Shown here: positions 25,717-43,169 of the stretch, one piece after another
Layout of the letters: the number at the start of each line of letters is the position of its first letter
Position numbering within the stretch: position 1 is the stretch's first letter
Assembly (NCBI GenBank): GCA_964628835.1
Contig: CAZVME010000011.1
Span: forward strand, 1-59,876
From: JAAGZL01 sp964628835
GTDB taxonomy: Bacteria > Pseudomonadota > Gammaproteobacteria > Chromatiales > Chromatiaceae
DNA: 59,876 nt
Reading direction: 5' to 3'
Program-made: the position numbers and the translations under genes
The notes under the pieces: generated by a model
Told to the model about the DNA's origin: nothing
The model's input: only the letters and a program-made list of their open reading frames with translations
Databases searched by the model: none

Positions 25717-25791
25717 CGTTGACGCTCCTCATTCCACCTTAATTCCATTGGGGTGCTGCTAGTGCGCGTATACCTTCAACAAAGGTACCTG

Positions 25792-28866
<3,075 letters not shown>

Positions 28867-29531
28867 CCCATACTACACTACGGAAAGCCCCTCAGTATTT
28901 GGCATATGCTCGGTCCATTTGGTTACCAGAGGGCATGCTCTCTAAATCTCTAAAGGGGAGATAATCATCAAAGGTGTGTACAACAGAAATTAGCAGGAAA
29001 TCAAGAATATTTCCCATTTATCTGATTAGTGAAACAGTTACGTGATACCCATGCCGGCACTATTTTTAGCTCTCAGGGACGAAATATCACCCAATTAGAG
29101 AGCAGCGCCGAGGCTATACTCAGAGCATCAGGGGATTTAGTTACAATCTGTAGCTGACCAAACAACACGGGGCACTATGACAGCTTAAAAACCCACAGAG
29201 CTGTGTTAACCACGCCCCCTATCTCCCCGAAACCGGCATCCATGGTTTCCGATGAGCATGTAGCCCAAGTTGTCAGTTATTACGGCCTGAATTTTATGGA
29301 GAAGATCGGTCGTCTACAGATGCGACGCTTTGCCGATGGCGGAGTAATTGCCACGCTCCCGTTGCCATGCTAATTGCCTCACTCATATCTCAGACTGCGG
29401 GAGGTACTGATACAGAGTCATATATCCCACCAGAAGGATTACTCACTACACTCGTGCTACGGACTTACGGTCCTGGTCGAACATCTTTTTTTATGTCGCT
29501 GAAGACCTGATGAATCACACTTGAGAAGAGC
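28867..29531. other. Intergenic stretch, likely part of a decayed gene
   Basis: About 660 bases without an intact gene. A 43-codon plus-strand frame (29242-29373) has no recognised product. Because the piece just downstream (29532-29828) is an EAL relic on the plus strand, some of this stretch is probably the eroded upstream part of that gene, but I cannot align it. Confidence 0.4.
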
Positions 29532-29828
29532 GGCATCCACTTCCCAATTGATGGTTTTGGTACCGGTTATTCATCCCTGAGCTAAAACCAGATCCCCTTT
29601 GATCAATTGAAGATTGACCGTTCATTTGCAAAAAACTGCTCACCCAGAATCGAGGGCCATACCAGCATAAAAGCCATAGCACAGAATTTGGGAAAACAGA
29701 GCGAATAACAGTTACGATATCCGCAAATACTAGGCTGCCACAACTGCAGTGATTATCTGTTCAGGCAGCCACTACCCGCTACTGAATTCAGCGAGATTTT
29801 ACTTAAACAGAAGCAGGCATTTACATAG
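29532..29828 (+). pseudogene. C-terminal relic of an EAL phosphodiesterase domain
   Basis: Plus-strand reading gives GIHFPIDGFGTGYSSLS, a stop, then IPFDQLKIDRSFAKN, SIKAIAQNLGKQSE, a stop, then ILGCHNCSDYLF and QPLPATEFSEILL. These align in order with the EAL C-terminus (DDFGTGYSSLSYL, LPFDQLKID, AIAHSLG, LGCDxxQGYLFSxPLP). The DDFGTG motif is reduced to IDGFGTG, the IAEGVE stretch is damaged, and there are two internal stops. It is opposite in strand to every intact neighbour, so it is a remnant of an older gene arrangement or an insertion. Confidence 0.85.
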
Positions 29829-29913
29829 TCAGAGCCCATCAGATGTAGCCTGAAATATTAATCCGAGATGGACTTGTCAAGCTTATGCCTGGAATAAGCT
29901 ATAGTACAAAAAC

Positions 29914-31230
29914 TCAGCCTTCCTGACTCTCAGCACCCTGTTGGGTAAGTGGCAGGCGTATAATGAAGGTGGAACCACGTCCCACATCACTCTCCATAGT
30001 CAGTGCTCCGTGGTGCTTTCTAACGATATCCTGCGCAATGGCCAACCCTTGGCCTGTACCCTTGCCCACACTCTTGGTGGTAAAAAATGGATTAAATATA
30101 TCCTGCCTGATAGCCTCTGGAACTCCAGCTCCGGTATCGCTTATGCGGACTTCAGCCATACCATCGTGCACTCTGGTAGAAATAGCTATCTGCCCTTTCT
30201 GATCAAGTTCCGCAGCTTCAATAGCATGCGCCGCATTCACCACCAGATTAAATATTACCTGTGACAGTTCAACCGCCAGACAGGGGACTTGTGGTAACTG
30301 GGAGTCATATTCAGTAATCGCTTCAGCTACATATTTCCACTCATTTTTGCAAACAGTCAGCGCGTTTTCAATAACCTTATTGATATCAGTCGGATCCATC
30401 TTGCCATTGCTGGGGCGGGCAAACTCCTTCATGGAGCGCACGATACGAGCTACCTGTATGACGCCATTGATAGACTGCTGCAGAGCAGTTGGTATCTCTA
30501 CCTCCAGAAAGTCCATATCACACTGTTCAATTTCATCCTCCACCTGCTTGATCAACGAGTGTAGCACTGGAATTTCACGGGCGGCCTCTAGTAACTGCCC
30601 ATAACGCACTAGTAACTCACTATATTCACCCCAGGATCTCTGAATAAAACTCAGGTTGTCACCAACATACTGAATCGGAGTATTGATCTCATGGGCAATA
30701 CCACCCGCAAGCTGACCGATCGCTTCCATTTTGTGGGTCTGATTAAGTTGCCGCTCCATGTCGCTACGCTCCTTGTGCATGATACGATTATCCTCCACAC
30801 GCCGCGCGACTTCCGCTTCCAGATAAGCATTCTTATCACGGAGAAAATCACTAGCCTGCTTCAGCACTAAATGGTTCCTTACCCGCGCTAACAGGATAGC
30901 TGGAGTTATGGGCTTGGTGATGTAATCCACCGCACCCATCTCAAGCCCATTCTCTTCATCCGCAATCGACTCCAGATCAGTAACAAAAATAACCGGGATG
31001 TCACTGGTAGCCGGATCTTCTTTCAATCGCGACAACACCGAGCAACCATCCATCTCCGGCATCACTATATCCAGCAATATAAGATCAGGACGGGGCTCTG
31101 TTCCGGCCACCTGCAGTGCCCGCATCCCTGAGTTGGCTGCCCGCACCCGGTAACGACCGTACAGCACCTGGTTCAGAACTGCCAAATTTGCCGGCTCATC
31201 ATCCACAATCAGTATTGTTTCGTTGCTCAT
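29914..31230 (-). CDS. Inverted hybrid: receiver fused to a histidine kinase
   Basis: 438 residues. The receiver (about 1-125) has ILIVDDEPANL, ILLDIVMPEMDG and GAVDYITKPITPAILLARV. The linker FLRDKNAYLEAEVARRVE leads to H-box GIAHEINTPIQYV, N-box NLVVNAAHAIE, SDTGAGVP and GKGTGQGLA. No membrane segment. The receiver and linker are closely similar to those of the REC-HD-GYP protein at 41210-42316, while the kinase half matches the REC-kinases at 3206 and 18167. It lies 21 bases after the giant hybrid kinase gene and is probably co-transcribed with it and the binding protein at 36196. Confidence 0.92.
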   Translation of the reverse strand: MSNETILIVDDEPANLAVLNQVLYGRYRVRAANSGMRALQVAGTEPRPDLILLDIVMPEMDGCSVLSRLKEDPATSDIPVIFVTDLESIADEENGLEMGAVDYITKPITPAILLARVRNHLVLKQASDFLRDKNAYLEAEVARRVEDNRIMHKERSDMERQLNQTHKMEAIGQLAGGIAHEINTPIQYVGDNLSFIQRSWGEYSELLVRYGQLLEAAREIPVLHSLIKQVEDEIEQCDMDFLEVEIPTALQQSINGVIQVARIVRSMKEFARPSNGKMDPTDINKVIENALTVCKNEWKYVAEAITEYDSQLPQVPCLAVELSQVIFNLVVNAAHAIEAAELDQKGQIAISTRVHDGMAEVRISDTGAGVPEAIRQDIFNPFFTTKSVGKGTGQGLAIAQDIVRKHHGALTMESDVGRGSTFIIRLPLTQQGAESQEG

Positions 31231-31251
31231 TACCTTATTGCTTCCTTAGGC

Positions 31252-36192
<4,941 letters not shown>

Positions 36193-36195
36193 GCC

Positions 36196-37344
36196 TCACT
36201 CCGGTTCCGTGTAAAGGAACGTGTTCAATCTATATTTCTTATGCTCTTGCACAATCTCACCGACGATGGAAGTGTTGAAGCTCTTCTTCAACTCGCCCCA
36301 TTTTACCCCCACCGGTACTTTGCCGAGTTTTTTCAGAAATTCGAGTTCCGTCGCGAGCGGCCCGCGCAGAGCCAGATCATCGACGGTGATCTCTGGAAAG
36401 GATGTGACGCCGAGGATGTCCTTCAGAGCCAGTGCTGCATAGGCTCTTTCCGAAAGCGTGATTTTTTCCCCAAACATGCTCTCAACGTTTTTTATGGCCC
36501 ACCGTCCAGCGGTGCGAAGATTGTCCTTGCTCAATCGCAGCCACTTCATCGCCCGAATCTGGGCAGCCAAGATCTGGCGTAGAGTATCTGGATGGTGTCG
36601 AGCGAAAGGGCTAGAGAAGTATAGGTAGCCGGAGGAGGTGCTACGGTGAATGACGGTTGCCTTCGGGTTCTGAACCAGAGCAATAGCCGGAGTTGGCTCC
36701 CACGCGGCGAAGGCATCTATCTCGCCCCGGGCCAGCGCACCGGGCATTGGCCCAACATCCATAGCGACCATGTTCACCTCATTATGCAAGATTCCCGCAG
36801 AGGCCAGCAGGCGAAGGAGCATATAGTGGGACAGAGAACCTGGGGCATAGGCTATGGTCAAGCCCTTTAGGTCCATTGTCCGCAGGTAACGATCAGCCAC
36901 GAGGGCAACGGGGCCTCGCTGGATAACCGATGTAACGACAACGTTCGACTCCACGACCGCACTAAGGGTCGGCATATCACCACCTACCCCGACCTCGAGA
37001 TCACCGCGCGCCAGATAATTATTGATATCCACACCCTTACGAAACCCATGAAATCGTATCTCCAGTCTGTTCCGCGCCAAAGTGTCTTTGAGCACAGCAT
37101 CACGCCGCATCACCTCCATGATTATGTTAGTTGGGATCCACATCGGTTGGATGCCTACATCAATCATCTGATTGCTGCGCCCAAACTCATACTCGCTATA
37201 GACCGGATCCATCGAATAGTCAGATACCGCATTTTCAGCTACATACATCTCACGTAAAGAGAACCACCCCAGCACATATCCAACTATGAGGAATGTAACG
37301 ACACACACCGCAACAGTGATCACAACCTTGCCTCTATTCATCAT
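36196..37344 (-). CDS. Membrane-anchored SsuA/NMT1-like solute-binding protein
   Basis: About 382 residues. AGGA lies about 8 bases before the ATG-ATG pair at 37344/37341; an upstream ATG at 37353 directly abuts AGGA and is less likely. One N-terminal membrane segment (about 6-26, VVITVAVCVVTFLIVGYVLG) without a cleavage site suggests that it stays tethered. The rest is the nitrate/sulfonate/taurine-type binding fold (NMT1/SsuA): DVGIQPMWIP, GDLEVGVGGDMPTLSA, LKGLTIAYAPGSLSHYML and ARGEIDAFAAWEPTPAIA. No permease or ATPase genes are nearby. Coupling to a hybrid kinase suggests a sensory rather than transport role (inference). Ligand unknown. Confidence 0.9.
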   Translation of the reverse strand: MMNRGKVVITVAVCVVTFLIVGYVLGWFSLREMYVAENAVSDYSMDPVYSEYEFGRSNQMIDVGIQPMWIPTNIIMEVMRRDAVLKDTLARNRLEIRFHGFRKGVDINNYLARGDLEVGVGGDMPTLSAVVESNVVVTSVIQRGPVALVADRYLRTMDLKGLTIAYAPGSLSHYMLLRLLASAGILHNEVNMVAMDVGPMPGALARGEIDAFAAWEPTPAIALVQNPKATVIHRSTSSGYLYFSSPFARHHPDTLRQILAAQIRAMKWLRLSKDNLRTAGRWAIKNVESMFGEKITLSERAYAALALKDILGVTSFPEITVDDLALRGPLATELEFLKKLGKVPVGVKWGELKKSFNTSIVGEIVQEHKKYRLNTFLYTEPE

Positions 37345-37411
37345 GAGTACCATCCTAGCAAGCAGGCATAGAGGACATCCGTGTTCTTGGATGTGAGCAG
37401 CATATCGGCAT

Positions 37412-40400
37412 CTAAACGAGCCACTTCAGAATCACCTCGCTGAGCGTGCTCGGTTTGATCGGCTTCGAAACGTAGCCATCGCATCCCGCAGCAAGGATCT
37501 CATCACGATCTCCGGCCATCGCCCTGGCGGTGAGTGCAATGATGGGGATTCGCCTTAGGTCTGGATCAGCTTTGATTCGTTTCGTGGCGTCCAAACCACT
37601 CAGAACAGGTAGTTGGATATCCATCAGAATCAGGTCAGGCCGGGCTCCCTTTGCCAATTGTATAGCTAGCTCACCGTCTTCCGCAGTGATGTGCCCAACA
37701 CCCATTTCATCGAGAATGGCAGCAACGATTAACTGATTGTCCGGGTTATCTTCAACGATAAGGATGACCGTACTTTCTAACAGCATATGGATAGCAGGAT
37801 TTTTATTGGTCGGCGTTGCCCATTTTGTTTCCGCCTGCGTCATAATAAGCTCGGCAATTTTCTCAATAAGTTGTTCCCGGTTAAGACTGCCCTTCTGAGC
37901 CAGTTCCTGAACATTGTTATATCTCAGGCGGGCGTACTCCTTTGCGGTCAGTTTCTTTGCAGTTAGCACCAAGACCGGCAGCTGCTCCGTATCCGGGACA
38001 GATCGAATCTGTTCCAGAACAAAAAACCCATCGATATCTGGCATCATGAGATCAACTACTATCGCGTCAGGTACGGCCTCACGAACAGCACTGAGCCCTT
38101 CGGCTCCATCCACTGCCACAGTCACTTCGCAGCCGCAGTCCTCAAGAGCAGTGCGTATTTGTATCGCGGCGGTCTCATTACCCTCCACCACCAGTATATT
38201 CGGCCTGCCTTTGAATGCAGTTGCGAATTTGCTGGTCTGAGAGTGCCACTCTTTCTCCAGCGCCACCGCCTCAGATGCCATTGCAGGACACTGCTGCGGC
38301 AACATGAGTGTAAACATACTACCTGCGCCTAACTCACTGGCAACGGTGATATCACCACCCAACAAGCGCGCGAGGCGTCGACTGATGGACAGTCCCAACC
38401 CAGTTCCACCATGTTTACGCGTGGCCGAGCCGTCAAGCTGACGAAACTCATCGAAAATCTTGGTCATATCAGACCCATCAATCCCCAACCCAGTATCCGT
38501 CACACTAAACAAAACGCCGTGGTCATTCTGCGAAACCGCAAGCTCTACACTGCCGTGAGCAGTAAACTTGATCGCATTTGCAAGTAGATTGAGTAGTATC
38601 TGCCGCACCTTATCCCGATTACTGCAAATAGCCGGCAGACCATCAGGCGCCAGAAATATTGTCGTAAGTCCTTTTTTATCCGCAAGTGGCTTAACCGTAA
38701 TTAACGCCATCGCTGCGACCTCGCCAGGGTCAATATCATCCAGTAGAAGTTCCTGTCTACCAGCCTCGATCTTTGACAGGTCTAAAATGTCATTAATCAG
38801 GTCGAGCAGTTGTTGGCCGTTACGCTCAATGACCTTTAGATACTCTGCCTCTTGCTCAAGGTCCTTGCCCAGACCGCGCGAAATCATCAATTGCGATAGC
38901 GCCATCACACTGTTCAGCGGTGTACGCAGCTCATGACTCATGTTGGAGAGGAACTCTGATTTAAGCCGGTTAGCCTCTGCAATCTGTTTGCGTTGAACAT
39001 TGAGCTCCTCAGCCTGATGTTGCAGTTCCTCATTGGTGGCATTCAGCTCTTCATTTACTAATTGTAGTTCCTTGGATATGCGCAATGTCTCTTCAGATGC
39101 CATCAGATTGGACAAGACCGTATTCAGACCGACCCAGACTCGGTCCAGGATCTGCCGATGCTCCTGTGTATATCCATCCGATGTCGCCAGAGAAAGAACA
39201 GCAATAACTCGTATACCAACGAGGAGAGGCATGATGGCAATCTCACGCGGTGTCGCGATACCTGCCTGGGTCTTGAAGGCAAAAACGGCCTCATCGGCGA
39301 TGCCGCTGGTATAGCTGATTGACCGGCTGGCCAGTGCCTGTCCTAACCCACCCTTGCGAATATCAACATCGAACACTGACAGTGCATCACCCTTAAGTCC
39401 GGCGGAGGTTATCAGGTCGAAAGTCAAGCCGTTGCGGTTGCGTTGGTAGAATGCACCAATGTTGGAACCGGTAAAATTCATCAGCTTAGCAACCAGCGCT
39501 GTGGCGAAGTCATCGACGGATGTAACGGCCACCGCTGCGCTGGTAATGTCACTACCAGCTCCCTGCACCTTTAGTTGTGATAACACCGTATCCGCCATGT
39601 CATTAAACGATACGGCCAGGTCTGCTGTTTCATCAGCGCCTATCACTTCACAACGCGCGTTTAAATTACCCTCGCGAATACATCTCGCCGTATCAGCAAT
39701 AGCAATAATTGGTCTGGCAACAACCCGGCCAAGAGCAAGAGCAATGAAGAAAATAATGCATGCGGAAACAATCAGTATGATCCCCATATCCCACAGCATA
39801 GACCGGATGGGCATGTAGATCTCCGCCAGGTCACGCTTGGCCACAAAACCCCATCTGGTGAGCGGGATGTGGGTATACGCGGCGAGGACCATTTCACCGC
39901 GATAATCCGGTGTCTCGGTGATACCGGTCTCGCCGCCAGCGGCCCGCACCGCCGGTTGCGCTGATATCTTCAGCTTCAACGGCGCATCTTTGCGCCAACG
40001 CAGTTCATTCAACGCCATCACATCTCGGTTAATAATTAGAGTTTCTCCAGTATTCCCATAGCTGGTGTGTTCCTGCAACATTGGGTACAGCGAATGTTCC
40101 AGGTCAACTCGTGCGACCATGACACCGATGAGGTGCGTCCCTTTATGTTCAAGACAGAATACGGGGGCCGAGAAGGTCATCGCGGGCTTGCCCACTTCCT
40201 TGGAGAGGTAGATATCTTTGATATAGGGCTGCCTGGTCCGCATCACCTCAGTAAAATACAGGTCCTTCCCTTTCTGACTCCATTCATGGTTCGCATCGCT
40301 GGAGATCACCACTTCACCACTGTGTGCACCAACAAGAAACAGCTCATAGTAGGCGTCGTAGTTATCCACAAGTCGCTGCAGCAACGCCCGTGCGGTAACG

Positions 40401-40705
40401 ACGGCCTCAAACTCCGCATGAGTCCATTTCCCCCTTCGGTTTACGAAGACACTCTCCATTCCACGAATTTCGTAGTCTCCAGCCGCAACCTGGAGGTCAC
40501 CCATCCGCTCTTCCAACCAGCCGTTGAGCTCCCTATCCTTGATATCACGTATTGTCTGAAGCTTCTCGAACTCTCGGCCCTCGATCACCGCTGAGCGCTG
40601 GTGGTACAGAACGGTGACAGCGATAACAACAGGCGCCAATGCCACAATCATGAACCAGAATATCTGCCGAGTTCTTACACTCTTGAAGCGCCACCTACTG
40701 GCCAC
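37412..40705 (-). CDS. Cache-HAMP-GAF hybrid histidine kinase with two receivers
   Basis: About 1097 residues from a GTG at 40703-40705, chosen because GAGAGG sits 8 bases upstream and the frame before it is a CheR relic's overlap. TM1 (FWFMIVALAPVVIAVTVLY), a large double-Cache-like periplasmic domain (YYELFLVGAHSGEVVIS, YFTEVMRTRQPYIKDIYLS), TM2 (MGIILIVSACIIFFIALALG), HAMP, GAF (NFTGSNIGAFYQRNRNGL), coiled coil, H-box SNMSHELRTPLNSVMALSQL, N-box LLANAIKFT, TDTGLGID, GGTGLGLS, receiver 1 (IVVDLMMPDIDG, with VVEGN instead of an Asp pair) and receiver 2 (LILMDIQLPVLSG; YVSKPIK). No Hpt. The ORF is open further upstream in frame, so the start is an inference. Confidence 0.92.
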   Translation of the reverse strand: MASRWRFKSVRTRQIFWFMIVALAPVVIAVTVLYHQRSAVIEGREFEKLQTIRDIKDRELNGWLEERMGDLQVAAGDYEIRGMESVFVNRRGKWTHAEFEAVVTARALLQRLVDNYDAYYELFLVGAHSGEVVISSDANHEWSQKGKDLYFTEVMRTRQPYIKDIYLSKEVGKPAMTFSAPVFCLEHKGTHLIGVMVARVDLEHSLYPMLQEHTSYGNTGETLIINRDVMALNELRWRKDAPLKLKISAQPAVRAAGGETGITETPDYRGEMVLAAYTHIPLTRWGFVAKRDLAEIYMPIRSMLWDMGIILIVSACIIFFIALALGRVVARPIIAIADTARCIREGNLNARCEVIGADETADLAVSFNDMADTVLSQLKVQGAGSDITSAAVAVTSVDDFATALVAKLMNFTGSNIGAFYQRNRNGLTFDLITSAGLKGDALSVFDVDIRKGGLGQALASRSISYTSGIADEAVFAFKTQAGIATPREIAIMPLLVGIRVIAVLSLATSDGYTQEHRQILDRVWVGLNTVLSNLMASEETLRISKELQLVNEELNATNEELQHQAEELNVQRKQIAEANRLKSEFLSNMSHELRTPLNSVMALSQLMISRGLGKDLEQEAEYLKVIERNGQQLLDLINDILDLSKIEAGRQELLLDDIDPGEVAAMALITVKPLADKKGLTTIFLAPDGLPAICSNRDKVRQILLNLLANAIKFTAHGSVELAVSQNDHGVLFSVTDTGLGIDGSDMTKIFDEFRQLDGSATRKHGGTGLGLSISRRLARLLGGDITVASELGAGSMFTLMLPQQCPAMASEAVALEKEWHSQTSKFATAFKGRPNILVVEGNETAAIQIRTALEDCGCEVTVAVDGAEGLSAVREAVPDAIVVDLMMPDIDGFFVLEQIRSVPDTEQLPVLVLTAKKLTAKEYARLRYNNVQELAQKGSLNREQLIEKIAELIMTQAETKWATPTNKNPAIHMLLESTVILIVEDNPDNQLIVAAILDEMGVGHITAEDGELAIQLAKGARPDLILMDIQLPVLSGLDATKRIKADPDLRRIPIIALTARAMAGDRDEILAAGCDGYVSKPIKPSTLSEVILKWLV

Positions 40706-41117
40706 TTGGATCACCTCTCTGTTGCTGATGCGCGCCACGCCTGCGCCGCAGCTTATGATCAAGGCTGTTTCTATGATCGAACCTCTGCTGCTTTCCGCCC
40801 ATCTCATGGCAGAGTATCTTCAAATCATCTAGCATCAGAACATTTAGCAGGGCGAAACAACCATCCGGTTGACCAACCGCTGTGGCCCTTTTGATCACAA
40901 GTTCCGGGAAGACGAGATCCCCCCGGAAGAACTGCACTATGTTGCGAAAGAACGAGCTTACGTTAATGGCGGCGGACTTGATCAGCCGTGCGCACTCATC
41001 TGGACTTCGACACAAATATCGTAGGTAATCTGCACAACAAATATGTCTAACATTTGTCAATCGCACGACAACAAAACGCCTCTCTATCTTCCATAGACTG
41101 TGGACGTACAACAACAC
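40695..41117 (-). pseudogene. N-terminal relic of a CheR methyltransferase
   Basis: The frame encodes KIERRFVVVRLTN, then YLRYLCRSPDECARLIKSAA and INVSSFFRN, a clear match to the CheR N-terminal domain (RRxxxRM, YxxYLxxxPxE, LxINVTSFFRD). After PELVIKRATA the SAM-binding domain that should follow is absent and the frame runs through unrelated charged sequence to a stop inside the start region of the downstream kinase. No proper CheR start is present. It is a truncated, non-functional fragment. Confidence 0.75.
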
Positions 41118-41209
41118 TTCTCTATGAACTGTTTCTTACCCACTGCTGACACATGCATCGGCGCACTATAAAGCAGACGTATTAACATGCTTTTTCTAGA
41201 GACAGACCT

Positions 41210-42316
41210 CTATTGCTCTATAGCAGTCAGTTCAGTCCCAGCCTGATACTTGATGGCAATCGCTGTGAATTCATCAAAACATTCCATGAACGCATCCGTC
41301 ACGTCTGGATCGAATTGACGGCCGTGCCCTTCAATGATAATCCTTCTGGCTGTGTCGAACGGCATGGGCTTCTTATATACCCGCCGTGTGATAAGGGCGT
41401 CAAACTTATCAGCAAGGGCCATGAGTCTGGCCGATATAGGGATATCATCCCCAGCCAGTCCGTCTGGGTAACCGCTGCCGTCCCAGCGTTCGTGATGCCA
41501 ATGCGCAATCTCCTTGGCCAAAGTGAGAAATTCCACCGGTTGATCAACATCATTCTCAGCCTGTTCGATGGCCTGCGCACCAAGCTCAGAATGAGTCTTC
41601 ATAATCTCCCATTCTTGGTCTGATAGTTTGCCTGGTTTTAGTAGAATATAGTCTGGGATACCCACCTTCCCGATGTCATGCAAAGGTGCTGATTTGGCCA
41701 ACTGCGAGATAAAATGGTCTGTGAGAGTGCTCTTGAAACGTGGATGGCCCCGCAAATACTTTGCCAGCAGCAGGACATAGGCCTGGGTGCGAATGATATG
41801 GTCACCTGTATCATGATCACGGATTTCCGCTAAGTGCGCAAGAGCACGTATGCTTACGTCCTGCATAACCTGATTTTCTTCCATGCGGCGCGCAACTTCC
41901 GCCTCCAGGTAAGCATTCTTGTCGCGGAGGAAATCGCGTGCCTTCTTAAGTGTCAGATGAGCTTTGACCCTGGCCAGCAAAATAGCCGGTCGGATGGGCT
42001 TTGTGATGTAATCGACCACGCCCATCTCCAGCCCCTTCTCTTCATCCGCAGCCTCCTCCATAGCTGTAAAGAAAATAACCGGAATATCACGGGTAAGCGG
42101 GTCTGCTTTCAGCTTTTCCAGTACCAGGTAGCCATCCATCCCGGGCATCATTATGTCCAGAAGTATCAGATCAGGACGAGGCTCTGTTCCGACCACCTGT
42201 AACGCCCGCACCCCAGAGTTAGCTGCTCGCACCCGATAACTATCGGACAGTGTCTGATTTAGAACAGTCAAGTTTGTCGGCTCATCATCCACAATCAGGA
42301 TTGTCTCTTCACTCAT
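41210..42316 (-). CDS. Response regulator with HD-GYP phosphodiesterase output
   Basis: 368 residues. Receiver: ILIVDDEPTNL, ILLDIMMPGMDG, GVVDYITKPIRPAILLARV. After the linker FLRDKNAYLEAEVARRMEEN comes an intact HD-GYP domain: LAEIRDHDTGDHIIRTQ, HDIGKVGIPDYILLKPGKL, HHERWDGSGYPDGL, ADKFDAL. Active c-di-GMP (or pGpG) hydrolysis is expected. The receiver and linker are strongly similar to those of the REC-kinase at 29914-31230, so one input module was attached to two outputs. It is the most upstream intact gene of the signalling cluster. Confidence 0.94.
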   Translation of the reverse strand: MSEETILIVDDEPTNLTVLNQTLSDSYRVRAANSGVRALQVVGTEPRPDLILLDIMMPGMDGYLVLEKLKADPLTRDIPVIFFTAMEEAADEEKGLEMGVVDYITKPIRPAILLARVKAHLTLKKARDFLRDKNAYLEAEVARRMEENQVMQDVSIRALAHLAEIRDHDTGDHIIRTQAYVLLLAKYLRGHPRFKSTLTDHFISQLAKSAPLHDIGKVGIPDYILLKPGKLSDQEWEIMKTHSELGAQAIEQAENDVDQPVEFLTLAKEIAHWHHERWDGSGYPDGLAGDDIPISARLMALADKFDALITRRVYKKPMPFDTARRIIIEGHGRQFDPDVTDAFMECFDEFTAIAIKYQAGTELTAIEQ

Positions 42317-43169
42317 TTCCTTATCTTTTCCTTAGAGCTATGGCTACGCATAATAGTCGCCATCAACCACCACCTCTCGAACTGGCGCTTAATAAAACCC
42401 ATCCTCTAACTAATGTTTGAATCGCTCCAGTCTCATCCAGCCCTAACCTTTCTCTTCTCATTCCTGATGTAAAACCCTGTTCCCAACATCATCTGCTCAC
42501 CTAATACAACAGAACTTTCACGGTTCCCTCTTGCCCAGCAACAGCACCCATTGAATTTTAGTTTATCCACAGATAACCTCTGAAAATCCGTATCGCCAAT
42601 TTCTCTTTCTGAAAACCAATCACATATGCCATGCTGCGTAACGGTGGATCATCTATGCCCTATAGATACAACTAATCATCGTATACCACTAAATCAACTT
42701 TAGCCTATACGGTAAAATATAGTTCACACAGAACTCTTCCTACGCCTTTTTACCGCACTCCGTGTATTGATTTCATTCAATATTTAAGAAGAAAGAATTG
42801 TTGGCCCCCTATTGTTGTTCTACTGTTCTGGAAGTTCTTATTTGTGTGAAAATCGGCATATTAGAAGTCTTGCGGTAGGTCAGAGGAGAAGCAGCACATG
42901 GATGTGCCGTTGGCGAACCTAAGGATGGAATCTGTCTGTAGTCCGGCCAGTCACCCCCATCTGTCGGTGCTATTAGCGGTGGGGCAACAGTCTGGGTTTT
43001 CGAGTTACGATACCTAGTCCTCCCTGGTGAGTCTGACTCCTTAATTTCTGATATGCTGAAACTCTGTCTTCTAAGACCGTGCACAGCTTGGACGTGATGA
43101 TTCTACTGGTGGTGAGGCAGGGCCCTGGCGTGGGACATAATTCTAACGAGATATAGTGGGAACCCTCCT
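42317..43169. other. Intergenic divergent region
   Basis: About 850 bases between the divergently transcribed HD-GYP gene (minus) and the exporter gene (plus). It must hold both promoters, but none is clear enough to call. A 91-codon minus frame at 42809-43084 has no recognisable product and a low-complexity look, and is treated as non-coding. Confidence 0.5.

Noticed and set aside
29242..29373. 43-codon plus-strand frame starting MVSDEHVAQ
   Set aside because: Too short and unrecognised; probably chance inside eroded DNA upstream of the EAL relic.
37412..40807. ATG at 40807 as start of the Cache-GAF kinase
   Set aside because: The region before the GTG at 40705 has no match to such kinases and overlaps the CheR relic, whereas the GTG has a strong ribosome-binding site.
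42809..43084. 91-codon minus-strand frame upstream of the HD-GYP gene
   Set aside because: No recognisable domain, odd composition, no ribosome-binding site; lies in a divergent promoter region.
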